Below, one piece after another: positions 44,173 to 54,128 of a stretch of DNA of 64,000 bases. Numbering within the stretch: position 1 is the first letter of the stretch; each line of letters begins with the position of its first letter. This DNA comes from Maioricimonas rarisocia (GTDB lineage Bacteria; Planctomycetota; Planctomycetia; Planctomycetales; Planctomycetaceae). The position numbers and the translations under genes were made by a program. The DNA lies in the NCBI RefSeq assembly GCF_007747795.1, contig NZ_CP036275.1, forward strand, positions 1,440,501 to 1,504,500. Direction: 5' to 3'. The notes under the pieces were generated by a model, which was not told the DNA's origin, did no database searches, and saw only the letters and a program-made list of their open reading frames with translations.

Positions 44173-45069
44173 TCACGTCTCGCCGCTCGTGTTTCGAGGC
44201 TCCGCCCCCTGCAGGTGCTCGCGAAACGCCATCTGCAGCCGGCTCTGGAACCGATACGGATTCCACACCACCGCGATCGTTCGCATCGGCCGCGGACCCG
44301 ACAGCGAGCGATACACACGCCGGTCGCTCTGATCCAGCCGCCGGGCCATCTCCGGAATCATCGAGATCCCGTGTGAGAGCGAAACCAGCTCCTGCACCAT
44401 CGCGAGCTGGCTCGTCCGCTCGACCGCAACCGGCTGAACGGATCGCTGCCGGCAGAACGAAACGATGTTGTCCGACAGACAGTGTGCTTCGTCGAGCATC
44501 ACGAACGGCAGACCTTCCACATCCTGCAGGCGGATGCGCGGTCGGTCGGCGAGTGGATGCTCCGGCGGCAGCACGAGCAGGAGTTCTTCCTCGAACAGCG
44601 GCTCCACTTCGAGGTACCGGGCCGGGATCGGCAGCGCGACGATCGCCAGATCGATCTCCCCCTGGGTGCAGCTTCTGAGGAGCAGATCGGTCGTGTTCTC
44701 CTGCACGATGACCGTCGCCCGCGGATGCGCCGCTGAGAATTCCCTGAGAACACCGGGCAGAAAATAAGGGGCAACGGTGGGGATGGCGCCGACACGCACC
44801 CGGCCGCTTTCGCCGTCGTCGCTGATCTCCGCTTTCGTGTCTTCCAGAATCGCCAGGATCTGCTGGGCCCGGCTCTGCAGCAGGGTGCCGGCGTCCGTCA
44901 GCGAGACCGATCGCCCGTTCCGTTCAAAGACCGGCTGGCCGAGTTCTTCTTCCAGCTTCTGGATCGATCGACTCAGGGCCGGCTGCGACATCGTCAGATC
45001 TGCGGCCGCCCGGGTGAAGTTGCCACGCTCCGCAACGCGAAGAAAGTACCGCAACTGGTCGAATTCCAT
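44173..45069 (-). CDS. oxyR: OxyR-type LysR-family peroxide sensor/regulator
   Basis: This 298-aa LysR-type regulator has an N-terminal winged helix-turn-helix ([20 protein letters not shown]) and a C-terminal periplasmic-binding-like effector domain. The effector domain holds the OxyR redox motif: Cys197 and Cys206 in [16 protein letters not shown], with the same 9-residue separation as Cys199/Cys208 of E. coli OxyR. The gene is divergent from a catalase-peroxidase gene, a classical OxyR target. I infer that oxidation of this Cys pair by peroxide turns on the katG promoter. The start ATG is at 45067-45069. No strong ribosome-binding site is seen. Confidence 0.92.
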   Translation of the reverse strand: MEFDQLRYFLRVAERGNFTRAAADLTMSQPALSRSIQKLEEELGQPVFERNGRSVSLTDAGTLLQSRAQQILAILEDTKAEISDDGESGRVRVGAIPTVAPYFLPGVLREFSAAHPRATVIVQENTTDLLLRSCTQGEIDLAIVALPIPARYLEVEPLFEEELLLVLPPEHPLADRPRIRLQDVEGLPFVMLDEAHCLSDNIVSFCRQRSVQPVAVERTSQLAMVQELVSLSHGISMIPEMARRLDQSDRRVYRSLSGPRPMRTIAVVWNPYRFQSRLQMAFREHLQGAEPRNTSGET

Positions 45070-45089
45070 GGACCGCCCCGGGTGATGTC

Positions 45090-45104
45090 ATGCATGCTGT
45101 GCAT
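45090..45104. promoter_or_regulatory. Putative LysR-type operator between oxyR and katG
   Basis: ATGCA-TGCTG-TGCAT is a perfect 5-bp inverted repeat with a 5-base spacer. It contains the T-N11-A pattern typical of LysR-type sites and lies 21 bases before the oxyR start in the 209-base divergent region. The longer four-part OxyR consensus is not clearly recognisable. Confidence 0.45.
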
Positions 45105-45113
45105 AGAGGCTAG

Positions 45114-47633
<2,520 letters not shown>

Positions 47634-47707
47634 TTGCGATCGCCACGTTGCGGCCGCAGCAAAGTATCGCCCGGTCAAGCCGGCCGGGCGGTGCCGGCAG
47701 CTGAACG

Positions 47708-47751
47708 ACACGCGCGGAACTGGCTTGCAGACTGTCCGGTTCCGCGCGTGT
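47708..47751 (+). terminator. Strong hairpin after katG, likely terminator
   Basis: ACACGCGCGGAAC and GTTCCGCGCGTGT form a perfect 13-bp stem around an 18-base loop, 75 bases past the katG stop. It is followed by GTTCGTTTC, not a full T-run, so intrinsic termination is likely but not certain. Confidence 0.55.
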
Positions 47752-47829
47752 GTTCGTTTCACCGCGATCGAACCCGACGTGATGTAGAGCGTTCGCACTG
47801 GTACCGGTCCGCAGTACAATGCTGGCGGT

Positions 47830-47857
47830 TGGTGTGACGAGGATCTGTGTCACACCA
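47830..47857. promoter_or_regulatory. Inverted repeat upstream of the D,D-carboxypeptidase gene
   Basis: TGGTGTGAC and GTCACACCA form a perfect 9-bp inverted repeat with a 10-base spacer, ending 44 bases before the start codon at 47902. It could be an operator, or a hairpin in the leader. Confidence 0.35.
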
Positions 47858-47901
47858 GCCCGGACCTTGACCGAACGATTCCGGCCAGCGGGAACGAACG
47901 C

Positions 47902-48837
47902 ATGCTGCGAATGCTCTCCTGTCTCTTCATTGTCGCCGTGGTTTCCCCTTCGGCGATCACCCCCCTGCAGGCCGGCAGCGAAGACCTCGATGCGCCACCC
48001 GTTGTAACCGCGGCCGCGTGGGCGATTGCCGACGGCGAAACCGGCGAGATCCTGTGGGAGCACGACGCCGGGAAGGGGCGGAAGATCGCCAGCATCACCA
48101 AGACGATGGCGGCACTAGTGGTCCTTTCGCTCGTCGACGAGGATCCGTCGGTGCTGGATGAGGTGATCACGTTCTCCGAAGCGGCCGATAGAACGGGAGG
48201 CTCGACGTCCGACGTCAACGCGGGTGAGCAGGTGACGGTCCGCGAGGGGCTGTACGGTCTGATGCTGCCCTCCGGCAATGACATGGGGAACGCGCTGGCG
48301 GAGCACTTTCATCCCCGGCTCGATTCGCCCGACCAGCGGCTGCTCGACAACGGACTGGACAACCCGGTCCACGCGAAGCGGATCAACTTCATCGCCGAGA
48401 TGAATCGGCTCGCACAGCGGTTCGGCATGGAGCAGACGATCTTCCGCATCGCTTACGGTGATGGCGGCGAGGCCGATCAGCCGACGAGCAGTGCAGCGGA
48501 CCTGATCCTGCTGGCCCGGCAGGCGATTGCTCACCCGCGGCTGCGGGAGATCATCCGGACGCGTGAATACACGGGAACGATCACGCTGCCGGACGGCTCC
48601 ACCCGCGAGCAGGTCTGGAAGAACACGAACCAGCTTCTCGGCCTCGATCTGGGGTACGACGGCATCAAGACCGGCACGACGCGAACCGCGGGGCGGTGCT
48701 TGCTGTCGACGGGCGTTCGGGAGGGGACCCGGCTGATTGTCGTGGTGCTGGGAGCCGATTCGGGCAGTTCGCGCTATACCGACAGTCGCAACCTGTATCG
48801 CTGGGCCTGGCGACAGCTGGAGCACTCGGGCGAGTGA
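47902..48837 (+). CDS. D-alanyl-D-alanine carboxypeptidase (S11 penicillin-binding protein)
   Basis: This 311-aa exported serine peptidase would trim the terminal D-Ala of peptidoglycan stem peptides. A signal peptide (MLRMLSCLFIVAVVSPSAIT) precedes the transpeptidase fold. The catalytic set is complete: Ser64-Ile-Thr-Lys67, Ser124-Gly-Asn126 and Lys256-Thr-Gly258 (GYDGIKTGTT). It ends soon after the catalytic domain and lacks the C-terminal beta domain and amphipathic membrane anchor of E. coli DacA, so it may be soluble in the periplasm. The gene appears monocistronic. Confidence 0.93.
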   Translation: MLRMLSCLFIVAVVSPSAITPLQAGSEDLDAPPVVTAAAWAIADGETGEILWEHDAGKGRKIASITKTMAALVVLSLVDEDPSVLDEVITFSEAADRTGGSTSDVNAGEQVTVREGLYGLMLPSGNDMGNALAEHFHPRLDSPDQRLLDNGLDNPVHAKRINFIAEMNRLAQRFGMEQTIFRIAYGDGGEADQPTSSAADLILLARQAIAHPRLREIIRTREYTGTITLPDGSTREQVWKNTNQLLGLDLGYDGIKTGTTRTAGRCLLSTGVREGTRLIVVVLGADSGSSRYTDSRNLYRWAWRQLEHSGE

Positions 48838-48889
48838 TCGCGGGGCGTCTCTGAACGAGGCCGGTGTCGTTGAGTTCGTCGGCTCCCGT

Positions 48890-48925
48890 CCGTGGCTTCG
48901 CTCCGGTTGCTCATTCCAGCCACGG
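48890..48925. repeat. Intergenic hairpin repeat (family 2, copy 1)
   Basis: CCGTGGCT and AGCCACGG form an 8-bp stem around a 20-base loop containing TCGCTCCGGTTGCTC, followed by CCACCCGGC. The same stem and flank occur at 52556-52591, and a degenerate version lies near 52204-52235. The location just past a gene 3' end is shared. Confidence 0.6.
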
Positions 48926-48987
48926 CCACCCGGCACTTGCCTTGAAGGGCAGTGTACACCGGAGCCCCCGCACCGGGCTCGCCTGTT

Positions 48988-49022
48988 CTCCTAATTCCTA
49001 ACTCCTGACTCCTACCCACTAC
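48988..49022. repeat. Five-unit heptanucleotide repeat
   Basis: CTCCTAA, TTCCTAA, CTCCTGA, CTCCTAC, CCACTAC stand in one 7-base register. This is the same unit order (CTCCTAA, then CTCCTAC, then CCACTAC) as in the 18-unit array at 33584-33709, which suggests a shared origin followed by different expansion. Confidence 0.8.
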
Positions 49023-49119
49023 CCCTCCACATTGCCGGTTACCGGCTTCGTTCGTCGCGCGTATCATGACTGCGGAGTAGGTCACGACGCGGGCAGATTT
49101 CCTGCGAGGATGCATCGAC

Positions 49120-49980
49120 ATGAACATCAACGTCACGGCAGCAACGGGATCGCTCGGCAGCCGGGTGGTGAGGGAACTGCTCCGGCAGGACGCGAACGTG
49201 ACCGCCAGCGTGCGCAGCCCGGCGAAGGCGTCCGATCTGGCAGAGCAGGGCGTTACCGTCCGCCGCGGCGATTTCGAAGACCGCGAGTCGCTCGTTGAGG
49301 CCTTCGCCGACACCGACGTGCTGCTGGTCATTCCCAGTCTTGCTCCCGTCGAGGTCCGGGTGGGGCAGTTCAGGAACACTCTCGATGCGGCGAAGCAGGC
49401 GGGAGTGGGAAGGATTGTGCTGGTCGGCTTTGCAGCAACGTCGCCGGAGTCGCAGTTTCACATCGCCCCCTTCTATCTTTACGCCGAGTCGAGGCTGCGG
49501 CTGAGCGGACTGGACTGGACGATCTCGCGGGATGGGATGTACCTCGATCCCGTTGCCGACTGGGTTCCCGAATTGATCCGGATGGGGCGGCTGCCGTACC
49601 CGGTTCAGAAAGGACGCGTGGCGTATGTCTGCCGTGACGATCTGGCCCGTGCTCTGGCGGCGGCCTGTCTGAAGGAAGAGTGTTCTCAGAAGGTGTACAA
49701 CCTGACGGGGCCGGAGGCGCTGTCGATGCCGGAGCTGGCGGCCACGATCAGCCGGGTGGTCGGGCAGGAGGTTCCGTTCGATTTGGTCAGCGAAGAGGAG
49801 TTCGTCCGCATCTGTCAGGCCGAGAATGAGCCGGAGGAGATGATCGCAGTGCTGACGTCGATGTACCGGGCCGTCGACAATGGCGAGTTCGCGAACGTCA
49901 CCAGCGACATTGAGGATCTGACCGGCAGGCCGCCGGAGACGGTCGAGTCGTACCTGCGGCGGCGGTGGGAGGAGCAGTGA
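49120..49980 (+). CDS. NmrA/QOR2-like NAD(P)-binding protein (286 aa)
   Basis: This is an atypical short-chain dehydrogenase of the NmrA type. The nucleotide-binding loop is NVTAATGSLGSRVVRELLRQ, where the usual Gly-x-x-Gly-x-x-Gly begins with Ala. Later family features are VTVRRGDFEDRESLVEAFAD, LLVIPSLAPVEVRVGQFRNT and IVLVGFAATSPESQFHIAPF. The active-site Tyr-x-x-x-Lys is not present, as is usual for NmrA proteins, which can be redox sensors or quinone oxidoreductases. Its C-terminal region (YLRRRWEEQ) fits the azoreductase/quinone-reductase branch. It starts at ATG 49120. No operon partner is seen. Confidence 0.9.
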   Translation: MNINVTAATGSLGSRVVRELLRQDANVTASVRSPAKASDLAEQGVTVRRGDFEDRESLVEAFADTDVLLVIPSLAPVEVRVGQFRNTLDAAKQAGVGRIVLVGFAATSPESQFHIAPFYLYAESRLRLSGLDWTISRDGMYLDPVADWVPELIRMGRLPYPVQKGRVAYVCRDDLARALAAACLKEECSQKVYNLTGPEALSMPELAATISRVVGQEVPFDLVSEEEFVRICQAENEPEEMIAVLTSMYRAVDNGEFANVTSDIEDLTGRPPETVESYLRRRWEEQ

Positions 49981-50356
49981 GCGTTGGCTGAGATCTCGGT
50001 CAGCCACTCGTTTCATCGGTGCGCCCAATGGACGGGTCGCCCGGACAACTTGCTTGTCTGAGTCGCGCATCGACAGGAAGCGGCACTGAGACGCGCACCT
50101 CAGAACCGGGCAGTCGCTTGTGACGATGCTCCCCGCTGAGTAAAGATCTGTCCGCTGCCTGCTCCACACTCGGCGGAGAGGAATGTCCGCCCCACTTTCA
50201 TCCCTGCGACTGCGTCGAATCGCTCGGCCGGGTGCGAATGCCGGGACGAGTCACAGCCTGCGGCTTTGCACCGATCCCGTCTCGAGACCAGTGTCCCCCC
50301 GGCACAGACGTCCCGGGCTCCGTGGAGAGGTTCCCTCACGCCTGGGAGTTCGGGCG
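49981..50356. other. Gene-free stretch
   Basis: These 376 bases lie between convergent genes. They hold only short frames. The fragment GAATGTCCGCCCCACTTTCAT looks like a dispersed intergenic element, but no second copy is clear in this window. No terminator is evident. Confidence 0.5.
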
Positions 50357-51277
50357 TCAGGTCTCGCCCGCCGCCTGCGGTCGCGAGTCCACCACAAAGG
50401 CGCCGGTTTCGGAACTCAGGTAGAGTGCATACAGCTTTTCGAACCTCTTTGAGCCGCGGTACTGGTACCGGATCGTCCGGTTAGCCGCGTCGATCTGCAA
50501 TGAGCCGGGGACGTAGCTGTCGAACCGGGTAAGCAACTGCTCTGCCCGCGGCTGCAGGTTGTCGAGGCTGCCGGGCCGGGACGCGACGTAAACCGTGGCA
50601 TTGACGATCGAAGCGTTTGCCGGTGTGTTGCTCTCCATGCGGTGGATCATGTCGTCCCAGCTGCGGGCCCGTGCGGCACGCCGACCCTCTCCCGTGTACA
50701 TCGGTTTGAAGGCCAGCATCATCAGCCCCAGCAGCACCGTTGGTGCAATAACCGACGCCATGACGATGCCTCCTTTCATGGGTGGCTTCCGCGACATGGC
50801 GGTCGCCAGTGCGTAGAAGGGGACCGTCAGCGCGGCCAGCGCCTTCAGAGCGCTCTCCTTCCCGAGTTCAATCGCAATCCAGAAGTGGCCTCCCAGAATG
50901 CAGCCAAGAGACCAGACGATGCAGACTGCAGTGGCGGCAATCGCCACGGGCTCTGAGAACAGTCCCCCAACAGCCAGAAGGATGGATACAGCAGCGAGGA
51001 TCGCGCAGGCGGTCAGCCACTGGCGGAGAAACGGTTGCAGGCTGCCGGTGCGGCGTGGCTTCTTCTTCGTCTTCTTTTGAGGGACGTCAGGGAGGTCACC
51101 GTACTCCTCATCGCCGAAGTCGTCCTCCAGCCAGGGTTCGTCAAACTCCTCCTGCGGCGGCTTCCCTTCGGTGCGGAACCGGGTGCCGCACTTCGGGCAC
51201 TTCACGGCCTGTCCGGCCCTCTCTTCGGGGATGCGGAGGCGGGCCTGGCACTGTGGGCACTGGTTGACGTGGGACAT
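50357..51277 (-). CDS. Zinc-ribbon membrane protein of unknown function (306 aa)
   Basis: An MJ0042-type zinc ribbon occupies residues 7-36 (CPQCQARLRIPEER, CPKCGTRFRTEG). An acidic linker (residues about 43-65) and a basic stretch (KKTKKKPRRTG) follow, then four or five transmembrane segments (about residues 85-200). The last ~100 residues are soluble (SWDDMIHRMESNTPANASIV and a beta-rich end). It resembles the proteins at 60636-61667 and 31527-33158 in having a ribbon, membrane segments and a soluble C-terminus, and is probably a lineage-specific family. Function is unknown. It appears monocistronic. Confidence 0.85.
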   Translation of the reverse strand: MSHVNQCPQCQARLRIPEERAGQAVKCPKCGTRFRTEGKPPQEEFDEPWLEDDFGDEEYGDLPDVPQKKTKKKPRRTGSLQPFLRQWLTACAILAAVSILLAVGGLFSEPVAIAATAVCIVWSLGCILGGHFWIAIELGKESALKALAALTVPFYALATAMSRKPPMKGGIVMASVIAPTVLLGLMMLAFKPMYTGEGRRAARARSWDDMIHRMESNTPANASIVNATVYVASRPGSLDNLQPRAEQLLTRFDSYVPGSLQIDAANRTIRYQYRGSKRFEKLYALYLSSETGAFVVDSRPQAAGET

Positions 51278-51532
51278 GAAGTGTCTGCCCGGTCGAGGTG
51301 CGAATGGAACAGGCCCGGCAGAAGTGATCGTCGAGTCTGCGCGATGGAGCGCGGGCGGTCAATGGAGGGTTGCGGGGGTTTCGGGCGGAAATCGTGACGG
51401 GCGGTTCAGCTGCAGTAAAGGGGGCTGCAGTGTTCGACAGTCCCGTGGTGGCCGATCGTGTCATCTCAGCCCAGAATGGACTGCTTGACACCTGACGGGG
51501 AGATGTCGCGCGACAAAAAGCAGGGCCACGAG

Positions 51533-51784
51533 ATGGGATGGACAACTGTCGTCTGGAACGACGATCCGCAGGACGGCAACATCGAGCATGTCGAACAGCA
51601 TGGGCTGACAGTCGAAGAGGTCGAGCATGTTCTCTCGGACTTCGATAGAATGGAGGTGAGTCGCAGGAGTGGTCTCCCAATCATCTTCGGGTTTCTGCCG
51701 GATGGCCGCCGTGTGGCGGTCGTCATCGAAGAGTTTGATGACTCGACTGTGTACCCCGTGACGGCCTTTGAGGTGCGAGTATGA
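51533..51784 (+). CDS. BrnT-like small protein, possible toxin (83 aa)
   Basis: The product MGWTTVVWNDDPQDGNIEHV resembles the DUF497/BrnT RNase-toxin layout: an N-terminal W-N/D strand, a helix Asn-x-x-His-x-x-x-His-Gly-Leu-x-x-x-Glu-Val (NIEHVEQHGLTVEEVEHVL), then strands RSGLPIIFGFLPDGRRVAVV and TVYPVTAFEV. BrnT proteins normally end with an Arg-Arg-Ala motif, which is missing here. The start at 51533 is used because the fold begins there; in-frame starts at 51503 and 51458 exist. Its stop overlaps the start of the next gene by ATGA, so translation is coupled. A toxin role is an inference from the layout and pairing. Confidence 0.6.
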   Translation: MGWTTVVWNDDPQDGNIEHVEQHGLTVEEVEHVLSDFDRMEVSRRSGLPIIFGFLPDGRRVAVVIEEFDDSTVYPVTAFEVRV

Positions 51785-52041
51785 AGCGTGTTGTCGAGCA
51801 CGAAATGACGCAGGAGCAGCGCAAGCACCATCGCGTCATTCGCGAGGATATCGATGCCGAGAAGGTGGAGATCGTTGCACGTGACCGGAGAGCTCTCGCA
51901 CTTCGTGACCTTGTGGCTGAAGCGAGGAGCATTCTGACGGCTGTCGGAGAAGGGCAGCTAACGGCAGAGCAGCTGGCTCGACTGAGTGACTCTCTTGAGC
52001 GTGCCGAGGCGGTGCTCTCGGAGGAGGAAAGGGCAGGCTGA
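51781..52041 (+). CDS. Partner of the BrnT-like gene, helical protein (86 aa)
   Basis: The start ATG overlaps the stop of the preceding gene (ATGA). The product is strongly helical and charged: MKRVVEHEMTQEQRKHHRVI, then DIDAEKVEIVARDRRALALR and LTAEQLARLSDSLERAEAVL. It does not show the ribbon-helix-helix or DUF4415 pattern of BrnA antitoxins. If the pair is a toxin-antitoxin module, this would be a non-standard antitoxin or a regulator. The order, toxin-like gene first, is the same as in brnTA. I cannot assign a family. Confidence 0.6.
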   Translation: MKRVVEHEMTQEQRKHHRVIREDIDAEKVEIVARDRRALALRDLVAEARSILTAVGEGQLTAEQLARLSDSLERAEAVLSEEERAG

Positions 52042-52090
52042 CGTCCGATGTGACAGCTGGTCGATGAACTCATGCTGGCACTGGCCCGTT

Positions 52091-52197
52091 CCCTCACGGT
52101 CGCGGCTCGTAAGGGTTCGCTCTCCGCTCGCGAGCCAAGTGCTGGGGCCAGTCCCAGCCTGCCTTCTTCCTCGAGTCTCGCCGCTTGAGTCTCACGC
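52091..52197. repeat. GC-rich dispersed repeat, copy 1
   Basis: It starts CCCTCACGGTCGCGGCTCG, contains CCAGTCCCAGCCTGCC and CTTCTTCCTCGAG, and ends CTTGAGTCTCACGC. Close copies are at 52443-52549 and 52716-52822, and a diverged one is at 44071-44160. It is followed by the degenerate hairpin-2 element. Confidence 0.85.
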
Positions 52198-52327
52198 TTT
52201 CTTCCGTGGCTTCGCTCGCGTTGCTCGCTGCAGCTACGGCCACGGCCGCCTGTGTCACCGGCAACGTTCGCGCGCTGGCGAGCCCGGAACGTGTGCTCCC
52301 GGGTGAGAACCGTTGTTCGTATGTAGT

Positions 52328-52351
52328 ACCCCCGAGCTGACGCTCGGGGGT
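52328..52351. repeat. Perfect palindrome ACCCCCGAGC-TGAC-GCTCGGGGGT
   Basis: It has 10-bp arms with a 4-base loop, so it would form a very stable hairpin on either strand. It lies between repeat copies 1 and 2. There is no T-run next to it, and it may be a mobile palindromic element. Confidence 0.8.
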
Positions 52352-52389
52352 CGCCTGTTTCTGCATGGGTGAGGGGATAGATGCATGAG

Positions 52390-52549
52390 CGTCGGCGATC
52401 GTCAGGCGATGTCTGGGCTTCGCGCTGGCTCGTGCTCCCGCTCCCTCACGGTCGCGGTTCGTAAGGGTTCGCTCTCCGCTCGTGAGCCAGGTGCTGGGAC
52501 CAGTCCCAGCCTACCTTCTTCCTCGAGCCTCGCCGCTTGAGTCTCACGC
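52390..52549. repeat. 160-bp direct repeat, copy 2
   Basis: It begins CGTCGGCGATCGTCAGGCG (52390 onwards), continues TGTCTGGGCTTCGCGCTGGC, then the CCCTCACGG core, and ends GTCTCACGC. It matches 52662-52822 with only a few differences. Confidence 0.88.
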
Positions 52550-52555
52550 CTTCTT

Positions 52556-52591
52556 CCGTGGCTTCACTCGCGTGGCTTGCTCCAGCCACGG
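52556..52591. repeat. Intergenic hairpin repeat (family 2, copy 2)
   Basis: CCGTGGCT and AGCCACGG form an 8-bp stem, with loop TCACTCGCGTGGCTTGCTCC and right flank CCACCCGGC. Stem and flank match 48890-48925. Confidence 0.6.
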
Positions 52592-52661
52592 CCACCCGGC
52601 GACAGCTTTTCTCCGTGTCTCCGTGCCTCTGTGGTTTCAGGCGAACCACTCATACCAGGTC

Positions 52662-52822
52662 GCGTCGGCGATCGTCAGGCGATGTCTGGGCTTCGCGCTG
52701 GCTTGTGCTCCCGCTCCCTCACGGTCGCGGCTTGTAAGGGTTCGCTCTCCGCTCGCGAACCAGGTGCTGGGACCAGTCCCAGCCTACCTTCTTCCTCGAG
52801 CCTCGCCGCTCGAGCCTCACGC
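52662..52822. repeat. 160-bp direct repeat, copy 3
   Basis: This is a near-identical partner of 52390-52549. It ends 8 bases before the stop codon of the pyruvyl-transferase gene at 52831, so its 3' end lies next to coding sequence. Confidence 0.88.
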
Positions 52823-52830
52823 CTGACAAC

Positions 52831-54078
52831 TCATCCCTTCGCAGGCAGATGCGTGCGGAGTTCGGCCATCGTCGCCTCCTGACGCTGCCGGACGAACTGC
52901 ATCGCCTCGGCCACGCGGGAGCGGGCCATCTGCGGGGCGGCGGCAAACTTCAGTACTTCGCGGGTGATGCCGCTGCCGTCGTCTTCCTTGTCGAGATCGA
53001 ACAGCCAGTCCCCCAGGCCGATGTCGTTCCACATCTGTCCCTTGCTGGTCTGCTCTTCGAACCGGCAGTGGATGGCAGGAGTTCCGTTCCCAACCGCCAT
53101 GATGGGGGAATGCATGTCCATGCTGAGCAGCGCCAGTGCCCTGCGGTACGTGCTGACTGCTTCGTCAGGCAGCCAGAAGTTCTCACGCCAGACAGTTTGT
53201 TTGCGGACATCGTCGGGAAGCCGCCCGAGGATCATCTCGCGGCCGATCTGCATGTGCGTTTCGTCTTCGGGGCAGAGGAGGACCTTCATGCCGGTCTGCC
53301 GTACGAACGCCACGACTGCCTCGCGGACCTTCGCGTGGTCCGATTCCTTCAGCTTCTCGTTGACGGCGTGCCGCTCCTGGTCGAGAGGGCGGTTCTTCTT
53401 GATCAACCAGTACGGCGTGTACCGCAGTCGGGGGATGACGACCAGGAAGCGGCCGTCTTCCAGGTTGTGCTGCTCGAGGAACTTTTCGGCAGCAGCATCG
53501 TTGCGGCAGTCCATCGCGAACGCGCCGTCGGGACCGAACTCCATGACGGGGCAGGCGAGGCCGGCTTCCTTCGCGAAGGCGAGCGAGATCGTGTCGCGAA
53601 AGTAGATGAAGGCAGCATCGTTGATGAGCGACCGGGCCTGGTCGTCAACACGGGAGAGCGTAATGCCGTAGATGCCATACGGCTTGCCGGTCTTCTCACG
53701 CCACTCGGCGACATGCTTCTGCGCGACCAGGTAGGGGCCGGATCCGTGCAGGAGGAAGTCGCAGTCTTCGAAGGCTTTCCTCCGCGCTGCGGCCGTCTTT
53801 GCGATGACGAGCTGCGGGAAGTTGCGGCGGAGCATCTCTTCGACGCCGTTGCCGATGTTTCCTGGCCAGAGTGTGACCTCCACCCCTGGCATGTGGTCGT
53901 ACAGCAGCCGCATGACGCCGGGCGAATGTGCCACATCGCCGATGTTAACGGTCTGCCATGAGGACCGGAGAAGCACGCGTGGCGGCCGGGCTGGCGCGGC
54001 AGAGCCGAAGCGGCTCAGTCCCAGGGTGGTGCAGAGGCCCGTCAGTTGTGCCAGAAACTGTCTGCGGTGGAGCGTCAC
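52831..54078 (-). CDS. Polysaccharide pyruvyl transferase family protein with export signal (415 aa)
   Basis: The N-terminus MTLHRRQFLAQLTGLCTTLG resembles a Tat-type leader (RRQF). The body has the pyruvyl-transferase-family layout: an N-terminal nucleotide-like strand region (VLLRSSWQTVNIGDVAHSPG), FLLHGSGPYLVAQ, YGIYGITLSRVDDQARSLIN, and a C-terminal part SMDMHSPIMAVGNGTPAIHC. Known members add a ketal pyruvyl group to glycans from phosphoenolpyruvate, mostly in the cytoplasm. An exported member would be odd, so it may have another role on the outer face. It has no exopolysaccharide neighbours. The esterase gene lies 50 bases upstream in the same direction. Confidence 0.84.
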   Translation of the reverse strand: MTLHRRQFLAQLTGLCTTLGLSRFGSAAPARPPRVLLRSSWQTVNIGDVAHSPGVMRLLYDHMPGVEVTLWPGNIGNGVEEMLRRNFPQLVIAKTAAARRKAFEDCDFLLHGSGPYLVAQKHVAEWREKTGKPYGIYGITLSRVDDQARSLINDAAFIYFRDTISLAFAKEAGLACPVMEFGPDGAFAMDCRNDAAAEKFLEQHNLEDGRFLVVIPRLRYTPYWLIKKNRPLDQERHAVNEKLKESDHAKVREAVVAFVRQTGMKVLLCPEDETHMQIGREMILGRLPDDVRKQTVWRENFWLPDEAVSTYRRALALLSMDMHSPIMAVGNGTPAIHCRFEEQTSKGQMWNDIGLGDWLFDLDKEDDGSGITREVLKFAAAPQMARSRVAEAMQFVRQRQEATMAELRTHLPAKG

Positions 54079-54128
54079 GGTTCGGATCCGATATTCAGGT
54101 TGAGTCGAACGGTGCGGCAGGGAGAGAA

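Larger units (their letters stand above)
52042..52830. other. Gene-free, repeat-dominated stretch
   Basis: This 789-base region holds three copies of a GC-rich direct repeat, a perfect palindrome and hairpin elements, annotated separately. Open frames crossing it translate the same repeat each time and have no protein resemblance. At 52609-52640 the motif TCTCCGTGTCTCCGTGCCTC is a short 8-9-base repeat. Confidence 0.75.

Noticed and set aside
43721-44332. 203-aa plus-strand frame downstream of the crystallin cassette
   Set aside because: It translates a dispersed repeat and then the antisense of the OxyR gene end; there is no ribosome-binding site or protein resemblance.
50100-50339. Minus-strand 79-aa frame containing MKVGRTFLSAECGAG
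   Set aside because: It lies in a gene-free stretch that looks like a dispersed element and lacks coding features.
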